NCBI GenBank assembly: GCA_948524275.1
Contig: CAOSLI010000004.1
Span: forward strand, 1-64,000
Length of the DNA stretch: 64,000 nt
Source of the DNA: an uncultured Clostridia bacterium
GTDB taxonomy: Bacteria > Bacillota > Clostridia > TANB77 > CAG-508
Direction: 5' to 3'
Made by a program: the position numbers and the translations under genes. The notes under the pieces were generated by a model. The model saw only the letters and a list, made by a program, of their open reading frames with translations. It was not told the origin of the DNA and did not search any database. Positions 56,151-63,805 of this stretch are shown here, piece after piece (position 1 is the stretch's first letter; every line of letters begins with the position of its first letter).

Positions 56151-57191
56151 TCATGTTTTAAGCTTTTCTATTTCTTCTATGCTTAATCTTGTAATCTTCA
56201 TAATATAGTCTATTGGTTGTTTGTCTTCTAATAATGCTTTTGCAATTTCAATTTTTGCTTCGTTTTGACCTTCCCTCATACCTTCTTGTAGTCCTTCTTT
56301 TATACCTTCTTTTCTGCCTTCTTCTAACCCTTCTGCAAGTCCTTCTGCACGGCCTTCTGCATGACCTTCTGCATGACCTTCTGCCAATCCCTTTGCCTTT
56401 CCTTCGGCTAATCCCATCTCCATTCCAGTCTTTTTAGCATATCGCATCCCATTTTCATAATCCATTCTAGCAACTGCTAGATCAAAATGCAAATCCATTA
56501 TTTCTTCATCTTGCATTATTTCATCTACCCTCGCTAATGCTTCTTTTACATTTCTATTCTTTTTCTCTGCCATTTCTATCTTTTCCCCCTTACCAGATAT
56601 TAACCACAGCCATTGATCCAATTTATCTTCTACTCCCGGATTCTTTTTTATAAACTTTGGCATTTCTATAAAATGCATTTCTATCATATCTGTTGCTATT
56701 TCTTCTTCGTCTTTATATCCCATATCTACATATCTATTCTTCCTTTTATTGAACATCATATTCGCTACTGAATGATAACTATTTATTTTGAAACAATTAA
56801 AGTTTAGTATCCATATTGCTATTGATGGCTTTAACTCTTTATACTTGTTTCCTTTGTTTATTTGCGTTGCTATATTTCTGCACATATAGAGTGGTCCTCG
56901 CTGCTTTATATCTCCTTTGTTTTCTACTTGCATTTCAATGTCAACAATCTGCTTTCCATCAATCTCAGCTCTTATATCTAATATACTTGCTTTTTCTTTT
57001 AGTCTTTCCTTTGGTATTTCACTATTTTTCACATCTACTTTAGTTATTCTTTTTTCTAATATTGCTTCCAGGAAATCTCTAAGCATTGGCTCTGTTCCTT
57101 CTTTTGTAAATGTTCTTTTAAATATGTAATCGTTTAATAATGGTGCTTCTATATTAAGCACACTTTTATCCATGTGTTCTGTTTCTTTCAA
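56151..57191 (-). CDS. Rpn/PD-(D/E)XK nuclease family protein (transposase_31-like)
   Basis: 346 residues from a TTG at 57191 behind GGAGG (10 bases); an ATG seven codons in is possible but far from the site. The N-terminal nuclease domain has the catalytic pattern in LDIRAEIDGKQIVDIEMQVE (D...E-x-Q). A helical middle follows, then a striking EG-rich repeat (AEGHAEGRAEGLAEGLEEG) and a C-terminal helix. The family (Rpn, once annotated as transposases) promotes RecA-independent recombination in E. coli. No inverted repeats or target duplications flank it, so it does not look like an insertion sequence. Confidence 0.8.
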   Translation of the reverse strand: MKETEHMDKSVLNIEAPLLNDYIFKRTFTKEGTEPMLRDFLEAILEKRITKVDVKNSEIPKERLKEKASILDIRAEIDGKQIVDIEMQVENKGDIKQRGPLYMCRNIATQINKGNKYKELKPSIAIWILNFNCFKINSYHSVANMMFNKRKNRYVDMGYKDEEEIATDMIEMHFIEMPKFIKKNPGVEDKLDQWLWLISGKGEKIEMAEKKNRNVKEALARVDEIMQDEEIMDLHFDLAVARMDYENGMRYAKKTGMEMGLAEGKAKGLAEGHAEGHAEGRAEGLAEGLEEGRKEGIKEGLQEGMREGQNEAKIEIAKALLEDKQPIDYIMKITRLSIEEIEKLKT

Positions 57192-57379
57192 TAATTGCTT
57201 TCCTCCTTATTTTACTATAAATACAATGAATTTTCAATAGATATAACGAAATTTCGTGATTTAAAATTTGAAAATAAATTTTTTGATTTAAAACATAAGA
57301 TTATAATCTTTGTATATATTACCATATAATTACAATTATATCAATACTTTTTATTAAATTAACCTATTTCTCATACAAA

Positions 57380-57412
57380 AAGAAGCTATACTTTTATTTT
57401 ATAGCTTCTTAT
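57380..57412 (-). terminator. Terminator of the double-GNAT gene
   Basis: A perfect 11-bp stem AAGAAGCTATA / TATAGCTTCTT, minus-strand T-run, 10 bases after the stop. Confidence 0.85.
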
Positions 57413-57421
57413 CTTTATTTG

Positions 57422-59785
57422 TTATTTATCTCCAAAATCGTCTCCCCAGTCTGCCAATGGATTGTCTGGTGTTCTTATTCTTTCAGAATCGTCTGCAACA
57501 TCAGGTTTTTTACGTAATTTAATTAATTTAAATTTTAATGCATATATCTTATTGAATTTACTTTTAACTTCATCTAGTCCATGACTTATTCCTGTATAGG
57601 TTTTTGATGTTTTCTTTATTCCAGTTAAATTATCGTATTGTTCCTGCTCATAAGCAATCTGCTCTTTTATTACTGCCTCAGCCGCTTCTGATGTAATTTC
57701 CTTTCCATTTGGATTGTAATCATATAATGTAATAAATTTATTTTCCATCTTATCTAGGTAAGCTTCTTTTTCTTCTCTTGCAATCCTGCACATATGTACT
57801 TCTCTGTCTCTTCCATTTCTTCTCTTTACAAATACATTATCTGTTAATCCAAAGAATTCTGATACATATTTTGATGATAAATTTGCTCTATGCAATGTAG
57901 AACATAAGAATACATCGTCTTGTTCTTGTTCATCAAAGTGCCTACTTAAGTATTTTTTAAGTCCTTCATATACTAATATTCTTGCTATTCCAAAATGTCT
58001 ATTATCTGGATCAGTTATATATGTATCGATTTCAATTGAGTTGCTTGTGTTTGCTGTATAATATTTTCTTTGATCTGCTAAAGTTTTATCATGTATAATT
58101 AATTGTTCATGTCTTAATAACTCTTCATACTCTCTTATTTCAGGATCTTTTAGCATATCCATATCTATAGTTCTGTGAAATTCTTCTGAAATATCTTCTG
58201 CAGTAGTCCAATAGAATTGGTCATATAATTTTGTTGGCTCTACTGCTAATGAATCATCTGGCTTGATATTTCCTATAAATTCTGACATATATCTATTTAG
58301 TTTTTCTCTTAACACACTTTTCTCGTCAAATCCATTTTCACTATTTAACTCTGATTGTAAAAATTCTAGCATTGTGCTATGTTCAGGGTGTTCTTGTAAG
58401 ATCCTTTGCTTAGCAGATTTATATGCTTGCATCTTATACTCATATGCCTTAAGCATAGCTGATTTATATTCACCTTCTGATGAATATTGTTCTCTTACAT
58501 ATCTTTTATAGTCGTCTCCACATTTATAATATTTAGTAATATCATTATAAGTATATGGTTTTTGACCTTCTGTCATATACATTGCTGAAATTACATTATT
58601 GTTATCATCTAATGCGATATACACACTATTTTCTTCTGATTCAATATATTCTGAAATATCTTCCTTTCCTGTTGTAAATAGTTGTCCAACTTTTCCCTGC
58701 TTTTCCATTGCCTCTAATACTTTTACTTCTAAGTCTGCTACTTGGTCTACATACTCATCTTTATTTTCTTTTGTTAATTCAAGAATTTTAAATCCCATTT
58801 TTGAATTTCCTCCTTTTTTTATTTGATTTGTATGCTTTAGTGCATTTTGTATGGTATTTTCCATTACACTTGCACTTCTTTTAATGTTTACTGTTTGACC
58901 TTTATTATCAATAAATGATAATTCTTCTAATTTTTCTATAACCTTACTGGTATCTTTATTCTCTACTTCAAAAACTCTATATAATTGTGGTTCATTTGTC
59001 AAAAGTTCATTTATATTAAATTTACAAAATCTATTTTTTGAAAGGAAGTCTCCAATATACTCTTTTAGCCTACTTAAAGTTAAATCAGAATTGCATACTT
59101 TAATATAGCATATTCTGCTCATTTTTCCACTAATATTACTTGGATGTGGAAATAGTTGTTCTACTGAATACCCAATTTCAATTTGCTCTTCATTGTCTTC
59201 TCCATATTTTAATTTATTTATACAATCTCCATCTTCCATTATAATTTGTGTTCTATCTAATGAAATTGGACTAATTATATCTTTACAAAAAGACATTTCT
59301 CCATCTTTATTTTTATAGCCTTCTTTATCATATAATTTATATGCGGCGTCAGTACCTTCAACTGTTAATAATAATCCTTCTTGCATTTCACCGCTTCTCT
59401 CTGCAATACCTTCTAGTAATTTATCATTAACTTTTGTAGCTAAACCTTTTCCTCTATATTGTGGATTTGTCCATACTCCACACAAATATGGCAATTTCTT
59501 TTCTTTGCCATAAGAAAGCAAATTAAAGAATGCTAGTGAAATCAATTCATTCTCATTAAATGCTCCAGCTCCAATAACTGAACTTTCTTCTAAAAGTTGT
59601 TCTACTTTCTTGGCATATTGTTTTAGATATTCTTCTGTTGCACCATTTCCATTTTCTTGTTCTTGATATTTTCTTGCTATTACTATTTGCTCAATATCTT
59701 CTTTTACAAGTGGTCTTATTTGTATGATTTCATGATTGTCATTATCATTATTAACAATTGGATAATTTATAAGATCTGAAAACAC
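57422..59785 (-). CDS. Large protein with two GNAT acetyltransferase-like regions
   Basis: 787 residues, GTG start with AAAGGAGA upstream. The N-terminal GNAT domain (about 20-170) has the acetyl-CoA loop NPQYRGKGLATKVND and YKLYDKEGYK. A middle region of unknown type (about 180-310) follows. The C-terminal half (about 330-740) contains a second GNAT-like pattern (IALDDNNNVISAMYM; ITDPDNRHFGIARILVYEGLKKYL), split by a helical insert of about 150 residues, then a helical tail. The substrate is unknown. It could be two enzymes fused or one bilobal acetyltransferase. Confidence 0.65.
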   Translation of the reverse strand: MFSDLINYPIVNNDNDNHEIIQIRPLVKEDIEQIVIARKYQEQENGNGATEEYLKQYAKKVEQLLEESSVIGAGAFNENELISLAFFNLLSYGKEKKLPYLCGVWTNPQYRGKGLATKVNDKLLEGIAERSGEMQEGLLLTVEGTDAAYKLYDKEGYKNKDGEMSFCKDIISPISLDRTQIIMEDGDCINKLKYGEDNEEQIEIGYSVEQLFPHPSNISGKMSRICYIKVCNSDLTLSRLKEYIGDFLSKNRFCKFNINELLTNEPQLYRVFEVENKDTSKVIEKLEELSFIDNKGQTVNIKRSASVMENTIQNALKHTNQIKKGGNSKMGFKILELTKENKDEYVDQVADLEVKVLEAMEKQGKVGQLFTTGKEDISEYIESEENSVYIALDDNNNVISAMYMTEGQKPYTYNDITKYYKCGDDYKRYVREQYSSEGEYKSAMLKAYEYKMQAYKSAKQRILQEHPEHSTMLEFLQSELNSENGFDEKSVLREKLNRYMSEFIGNIKPDDSLAVEPTKLYDQFYWTTAEDISEEFHRTIDMDMLKDPEIREYEELLRHEQLIIHDKTLADQRKYYTANTSNSIEIDTYITDPDNRHFGIARILVYEGLKKYLSRHFDEQEQDDVFLCSTLHRANLSSKYVSEFFGLTDNVFVKRRNGRDREVHMCRIAREEKEAYLDKMENKFITLYDYNPNGKEITSEAAEAVIKEQIAYEQEQYDNLTGIKKTSKTYTGISHGLDEVKSKFNKIYALKFKLIKLRKKPDVADDSERIRTPDNPLADWGDDFGDK

Positions 59786-59895
59786 TACAATCTCTCCTTT
59801 TCTCTTAATAATCTATTATTTATTATACTACTTTTTCGTTTAGAAGTCAATTATTGGCATAGTATTACCTAAAAATATCACTAATTTTATATATA

Positions 59896-59922
59896 AAAAG
59901 AAGCCTCTTTCGAGGCAAAGAA
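59896..59922 (-). terminator. Terminator of the 59945 gene
   Basis: GCCTC-TTTC-GAGGC core extended by A/T pairs, with a T-run on the minus strand. Confidence 0.75.
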
Positions 59923-59944
59923 AGTATTTTCTTTTTTGAGGAAA

Positions 59945-60226
59945 TTACAGTAAGTTAACTGCGGACATTATGATGCATCCACATGAACATGTTATGCATA
60001 TTATAGAGCATATCCAAGTTTCCTCTCTTGAAATGAGTTCTATAATCAACTTAATTGAAAATGCTATTCCCGCTATAATAGCCAATCTCATTATCAATAA
60101 GTCATGATTGATTGCTGTCATTGCTCCTACACCTATCAATGCAAAGCAGCACAATGTTGCCAAGATTCCTATGATAGTCAAAAGGACATCAATGATGTCC
60201 CGTATGATGTTTTTGTTTTTGCTCAT
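59945..60226 (-). CDS. Small integral membrane protein (93 residues)
   Basis: Three hydrophobic segments (about 11-35, 42-62, 70-90) with several Cys residues near the last (WICSIICITCSCGC). No recognised domain. CGG at codon 9 encodes Arg. GGAGG seven bases before the ATG. It is expressed from its own promoter behind the second copy of the MKLGG leader and has its own terminator. Unrelated to the 34858 protein despite the shared leader. Function unknown. Confidence 0.7.
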   Translation of the reverse strand: MSKNKNIIRDIIDVLLTIIGILATLCCFALIGVGAMTAINHDLLIMRLAIIAGIAFSIKLIIELISREETWICSIICITCSCGCIIMSAVNLL

Positions 60227-60305
60227 AATGCATCCTCCTCGTAATTACTCGGAGGTGTTACCCTCCGAGTTTCATAAAATGATTCCCTTTGGGTAAATAA
60301 AGGTT
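60227..60305 (-). promoter_or_regulatory. Conserved leader (copy 2) with leader peptide and ribosome-site switch
   Basis: Minus strand order: TTACCC (60296-60291), AAAGGG (60290-60285), leader peptide MKLGG (60275-60258), hairpin CTCGGAGG (60269-60262) / CCTCCGAG (60255-60248), GGAGG ribosome site (60238-60234). CCTCC can pair either with the peptide-coding arm or with the ribosome site. Of its two differences from copy 1 over 49 bases, one is in the hairpin loop and one just before the ribosome site, so the stem is preserved. Confidence 0.7.
60258..60275 (-). CDS. Leader peptide MKLGG (copy 2)
   Basis: ATG AAA CTC GGA GGG TAA, identical to copy 1, with AAAGGG nine bases upstream, a credible ribosome site. 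Confidence 0.55.
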   Translation of the reverse strand: MKLGG

Positions 60306-60311
60306 ACTATT

Positions 60312-60340
60312 ATTGTACCATATTTCTGCCGAAATATCAA
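60312..60340 (-). promoter_or_regulatory. Promoter of the 59945 gene
   Basis: Minus strand TTGATA (60340-60335), 17-base spacer, TACAAT (60317-60312). The sequence immediately upstream of the -35 is GCTTTACATAAA (60353-60342), the reverse complement of the TTTATGTAAAG element seen in other units. Confidence 0.65.
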
Positions 60341-60420
60341 ATTTATGTAAAGCATATTTTTGTAAAAAATGAAAGTAGGAAAACTATTATAGTCTAATAG
60401 AAATTTCAATAAAATAGTAT

Positions 60421-60452
60421 AAATCTCCCTTCCAAAAGAAAGGGAGATTTAC
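60421..60452 (-). terminator. Terminator of the 60456 gene
   Basis: An 11-bp stem AAATCTCCCTT / AAGGGAGATTT, 8-base loop, right after the stop. Confidence 0.85.
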
Positions 60453-60455
60453 AGA

Positions 60456-60770
60456 TTAGGCCGTTTTAGCCACAGCGGTTATGATTTCATCGTCGGTAGC
60501 AATACCGGGATTCCATCCCATCAATTTCATTGCGGCTGCAAGCCTGTCCTCGAAGAAAACCCAGTGGCTTTTTCCATGTTCAAACAGGCATGTTGTGCCT
60601 GCAAGCATCTCTGCTTTGAAGAAACGATAGCCGATGCATCCGTTTTTATCGTAAAACTGGTGTTTTGTAGGATCAGGCTCGTCCGTTTCCTCGATTACTG
60701 TCCAGTGATGATCATACCGTGGACAAATGTGCATAGTTTCAACAAAGAGTTTTACATTCTTTTCCTGCAT
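60456..60770 (-). CDS. Uncharacterised 104-residue protein
   Basis: The ATG at 60770 follows AGGAGG by six bases (MQEKNVKLFVETMHICPRYDHH). An in-frame ATG at 60833 would add 22 residues but lacks a ribosome site. The protein is rich in aromatic and His residues in its first half (HICPRYDHHWTVIEE) and has GKSHWVFFEDRLAAAMKLMGW near the end. No recognised domain. GC-richer than its neighbours; CGG at codon 18 encodes Arg. Single-gene unit immediately upstream of the 59945 unit, each with its own promoter. Confidence 0.7.
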   Translation of the reverse strand: MQEKNVKLFVETMHICPRYDHHWTVIEETDEPDPTKHQFYDKNGCIGYRFFKAEMLAGTTCLFEHGKSHWVFFEDRLAAAMKLMGWNPGIATDDEIITAVAKTA

Positions 60771-60870
60771 AGTAGTCCTCCTAATCTTGAACTTGCCATC
60801 AAAATTCCAATGACAATTGTCCAAGTGATACATTTATTTAATTCGCTGTATCTACGAATAATATATTAAT

Positions 60871-60900
60871 ATTATAACAAACTTTACATAAAATGTAAAG
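60871..60900 (-). promoter_or_regulatory. Promoter of the 60456 gene overlapping a perfect palindrome
   Basis: Minus strand TTTACA (60899-60894), 17-base spacer starting TTTTATGTAAAG, TATAAT (60876-60871). CTTTACAT-AAA-ATGTAAAG (60882-60900) is a perfect 8-bp inverted repeat covering the -35 and half the spacer, like a dimeric repressor operator. Confidence 0.65.
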
Positions 60901-60916
60901 TTTTTTTACAAAAGGG

Positions 60917-60945
60917 TTGAAATTGCATAAGTGTAGTATTAAAAT
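60917..60945 (+). promoter_or_regulatory. Promoter of lysA
   Basis: TTGAAA (60917-60922), 17-base spacer, TAAAAT (60940-60945). The leader is about 87 bases, too short for a lysine riboswitch. Confidence 0.5.
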
Positions 60946-61038
60946 ATAAGTAATTTATATAAATAAGATTATGCAGTAGTACATAAAATTTAATGTCATT
61001 ATTGACTAAATAATCTATATTTTACAAAGGAGAAAAAT

Positions 61039-62265
61039 ATGGTAAATGAATTTGAACTTTTAAAAAAATATGGTAGTCCTTTATATGTACTACATGAGGA
61101 TATTTTAAATCGCCAATGTGAAAAAATGAAGGCTTTTGAAAATGAACTACTAACTTCACTTCCTAGTGAAATCAAGATTTCAATGCATTATGCTATAAAA
61201 TCTAATAACAATCCTGCAGTTTTAAATGCTATAAAAGAATATAATTTAAAGGTAGATAGTATGTCTCCAGCTGAACTTTTTATTAATGAAAGATGTGGCT
61301 TTAAATCAGAAGATATTCTTTATGTATGTAATAATATTGATGCACAAGAAATGCAAATTGTTCATAATCGTGGAATTTTAATTTGTCTTGATTCAATTTC
61401 TCAAGTTGACACTTGGGGAAAAATGTTTCCTGGAACAAATATTATGGTTCGTATCAATCCTGGTGTAGTTGGCATTGGTCATAGCGAAAAAGTTATAACT
61501 TCTGGCAACAATACTAAATTTGGTATATGTGAAGAAAATTTAGAAGAGCTATTTGATGTATGTAAGAGTCATAATCTTAAGATTATAGGAACTCATCAGC
61601 ATCTTGGAAGTTTATTCTTAGATGACAAGATTGATAATTATATTGCTGGTGTACAAGCTGGTCTTGATATTGTTAAAAAATACTTTAAAGATTTAGAAAT
61701 TGTGGATTTAGGTGGTGGATTTGGAGTTCCATATAAGCCTGACGAACATGATTTATCTTTATCTGTAGTTGCAGATAAACTTAAGCCTGTACTTAATAGT
61801 TTTATTAAAGATTATCCTTCAGTAAAGGAATTTAAATTTGAACCTGGTCGTTATATTCCATGCGAAGCTGAGACTCTTATTGGAACTGTAACTGCAGTTA
61901 AACATGAATATGATACTTATTGGATTGGAACTGATATCGGGATGAATCAGTTGGTTCGTCCATCAATGTATGATTCTTATCATGAGATCAAACTTCCACA
62001 TAGCAATGGTGAATCTATTACTGCAAATTTCTGTGGAAATATATGTGAGAGTGGAGATGTTCTTGGTAGAAATAGACTCGTAAATCTACCAAACGTAGGT
62101 GATCCTGTAATTGTTTATAATGCAGGGGCATATGGGTATTCTATGGCATCAAATTATACAGGTCGTGAAAGACCTGCTGAAATTATGATAACTACATCTG
62201 GTGAAGATAAGCTTATTAGAAAAAGAGAATCTATTAAAGATTTAACTTGTAATATTATATGGTAA
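61039..62265 (+). CDS. lysA: Diaminopimelate decarboxylase-type PLP enzyme
   Basis: 408 residues, alanine racemase-like barrel plus C-terminal barrel. The PLP Lys is in HYAIKSNNN. GTHQHLGS, DLGGGFGVPY, FEPGRYIPCEA, CESGDVLGRNR and GAYGYSMASNYTGRERPAE match group IV decarboxylases, most like LysA, which converts meso-diaminopimelate to lysine. The family also contains carboxynorspermidine and diverse amino-acid decarboxylases, so substrate is likely but not proven. AAAGGAG precedes the ATG; monocistronic. Confidence 0.85.
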   Translation: MVNEFELLKKYGSPLYVLHEDILNRQCEKMKAFENELLTSLPSEIKISMHYAIKSNNNPAVLNAIKEYNLKVDSMSPAELFINERCGFKSEDILYVCNNIDAQEMQIVHNRGILICLDSISQVDTWGKMFPGTNIMVRINPGVVGIGHSEKVITSGNNTKFGICEENLEELFDVCKSHNLKIIGTHQHLGSLFLDDKIDNYIAGVQAGLDIVKKYFKDLEIVDLGGGFGVPYKPDEHDLSLSVVADKLKPVLNSFIKDYPSVKEFKFEPGRYIPCEAETLIGTVTAVKHEYDTYWIGTDIGMNQLVRPSMYDSYHEIKLPHSNGESITANFCGNICESGDVLGRNRLVNLPNVGDPVIVYNAGAYGYSMASNYTGRERPAEIMITTSGEDKLIRKRESIKDLTCNIIW

Positions 62266-62270
62266 AAACG

Positions 62271-62312
62271 AAAAATCATTGAATTTGCACACACATTTTC
62301 AATGATTTTTAT
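62271..62312. terminator. Bidirectional terminator between lysA and the HD-GYP gene
   Basis: A perfect 13-bp stem AAAAATCATTGAA / TTCAATGATTTTT with a 14-base loop. Confidence 0.85.
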
Positions 62313-62351
62313 TGTTATTATTTATGATAATAGACTTTTTACAAATATTTT

Positions 62352-63296
62352 TTATACTTTAATTTTTAGTTTCTTGATTATTTTAATTTCTTTGTACAAG
62401 TCATCAATCCTTTTCTTTCTTATTACTAATGCATCATTATACTCATTTAATACAGTGTGGTAGTTTTCAATTGATTCACCTTGTTTTAATAGAAGCTTTA
62501 TACCTGATGCATAATAATCTTGCTTGTCTGGCTTTTTAGTAGAATTCATTTTCTTTTCATATTTTTCAATATTTTTTAGTCTTCTAATTTCAGATTCTAT
62601 ATAACTAACATAATTACATATGCAACTAATTTCATATAATATGTCATTAATAACCACCTTAAATAGAGCCTTTAATGGTTTTGGACTAATTTTTCCAACT
62701 CTTTCATTTTGCGCCAAATTATCTAAAGCTACAATATTTTGTGATGGCTGTGCATCTTTTATTAAATCTTTTAAAGTTGCTGATATGTTAACGTGAGTTG
62801 TATAATTTCTTTTAGTTACTAATGCATCATATTCATCAGCTACTCTAATAATCTGTGCAGAATATGGTATATCATTCTTCCTAAGACCTCTTGGGTAGCC
62901 TGTACCGTTTAGAGATTCATGATGATACCAAGGTCCATCAGAATAAGCTCTTAAATTTATATCTTTCAGGCAAAGCTCATATCCTAGCGTTGTATGCGTT
63001 TTCATTATTTCATATTCTTCTGGAGTTAACATCCCATCTTTGCATAAAATTTCTTCTGGAATAAAGCATTTCCCTATATCATGTAAATATCCAGCTATCA
63101 TACAATGAATCGTAAATTGGTTGTTACAACGCATTTGCTGACATATACGTGCTGATAGATTAGCAACATTTGAACAGTGTACTTGCGTTAAAAAATCTAG
63201 TTTTCCCATAATAGAAAGGCTATCTTTCATATTTTGATCTAAATCATGTATATTAAAATTACTTGGACTGTAAAAGTCGTATTTTTCCTCAAACAT
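62352..63296 (-). CDS. HD-GYP domain phosphohydrolase
   Basis: 314 residues. The HD-GYP core has the metal-binding HDIGK and the GYP region HHESLNGTGYPRGL, followed by RVADEYDALV and a C-terminal Lys-rich helical extension with coiled-coil character. HD-GYP enzymes hydrolyse cyclic di-GMP or related dinucleotides. No sensor domain is present. GGAGG precedes the ATG by about four bases. Function in c-di-GMP turnover is family-based. Confidence 0.82.
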   Translation of the reverse strand: MFEEKYDFYSPSNFNIHDLDQNMKDSLSIMGKLDFLTQVHCSNVANLSARICQQMRCNNQFTIHCMIAGYLHDIGKCFIPEEILCKDGMLTPEEYEIMKTHTTLGYELCLKDINLRAYSDGPWYHHESLNGTGYPRGLRKNDIPYSAQIIRVADEYDALVTKRNYTTHVNISATLKDLIKDAQPSQNIVALDNLAQNERVGKISPKPLKALFKVVINDILYEISCICNYVSYIESEIRRLKNIEKYEKKMNSTKKPDKQDYYASGIKLLLKQGESIENYHTVLNEYNDALVIRKKRIDDLYKEIKIIKKLKIKV

Positions 63297-63403
63297 AAAA
63301 CCTCCATTAGATACTTTGGTAAAAGCATCTTGTTTTATAACTTATCTTTTGTCTACTATTTAAAATATAACATAACTTTATAAAATATACAATATCCTAT
63401 AAT

Positions 63404-63437
63404 AAAAAGTATAGGCCTCTATTCAAGACCTATACTT
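63404..63437 (-). terminator. Terminator overlapping the mazF 3' end
   Basis: AAGTATAGG / CCTATACTT hairpin whose first arm is the last coding codons (Ser-Ile-Gly), followed by TTTATT on the minus strand. Confidence 0.7.
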
Positions 63438-63766
63438 ACACCTAATGCATTATTTATCTGATTTATTATTCCTTTATCTTCTATATGACCAATTTTTTCT
63501 TTTAGTCTACTTTTGTCTATTGTTCTAACTTGTTCTGCTAAAATTACTGAATCAGTTTTTAGTCCTACATTTTGAGATCCTATTGGTATATGCGTTGGTA
63601 GTTTTGTTTTTCCAAGTTGTGATGTAATTGCTGCAGCAATTACTGTTGGACTGTACTTGTTTCCTAAGTCATTTTGTATAATTACAACTGGCCTTATTCC
63701 ACCTTGTTCAGATCCAATAACTGGGCTTAAATCTGCATAAAACATATCTCCTCTTTTAATTGTCAT
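63419..63766 (-). CDS. mazF: MazF/PemK-type mRNA interferase
   Basis: 115 residues from the ATG at 63766 (MTIKRGDMFYADLSP), which has GGAG nine bases upstream; the in-frame ATG at 63781 overlaps that site and is unlikely. RGDMFYADLSPVIGSEQGGIRPVVIIQND, PTVIAAAIT and LAEQVRTIDKSRL are typical of EndoA/NdoA of Firmicutes, a sequence-specific endoribonuclease. A MazE-like antitoxin is not obvious in the partial upstream frame. Confidence 0.9.
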   Translation of the reverse strand: MTIKRGDMFYADLSPVIGSEQGGIRPVVIIQNDLGNKYSPTVIAAAITSQLGKTKLPTHIPIGSQNVGLKTDSVILAEQVRTIDKSRLKEKIGHIEDKGIINQINNALGVSIGLE

Positions 63767-63805
63767 TATTTTTTTCTCCATTTTTAAAATTAGAGATGAT
63801 ATATC

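Noticed and set aside
56151..57191. Insertion sequence
   Set aside because: Although such proteins are sometimes labelled transposase, no terminal inverted repeats or target duplications were seen.
57209..57237. Promoter TTGAAA-17-TAAAAT before the Rpn-type gene
   Set aside because: The predicted transcript start would fall in the ribosome binding site, leaving no usable leader.
60946..61038. Lysine riboswitch before lysA
   Set aside because: The leader is only about 87 bases and lacks the multi-helix junction elements.
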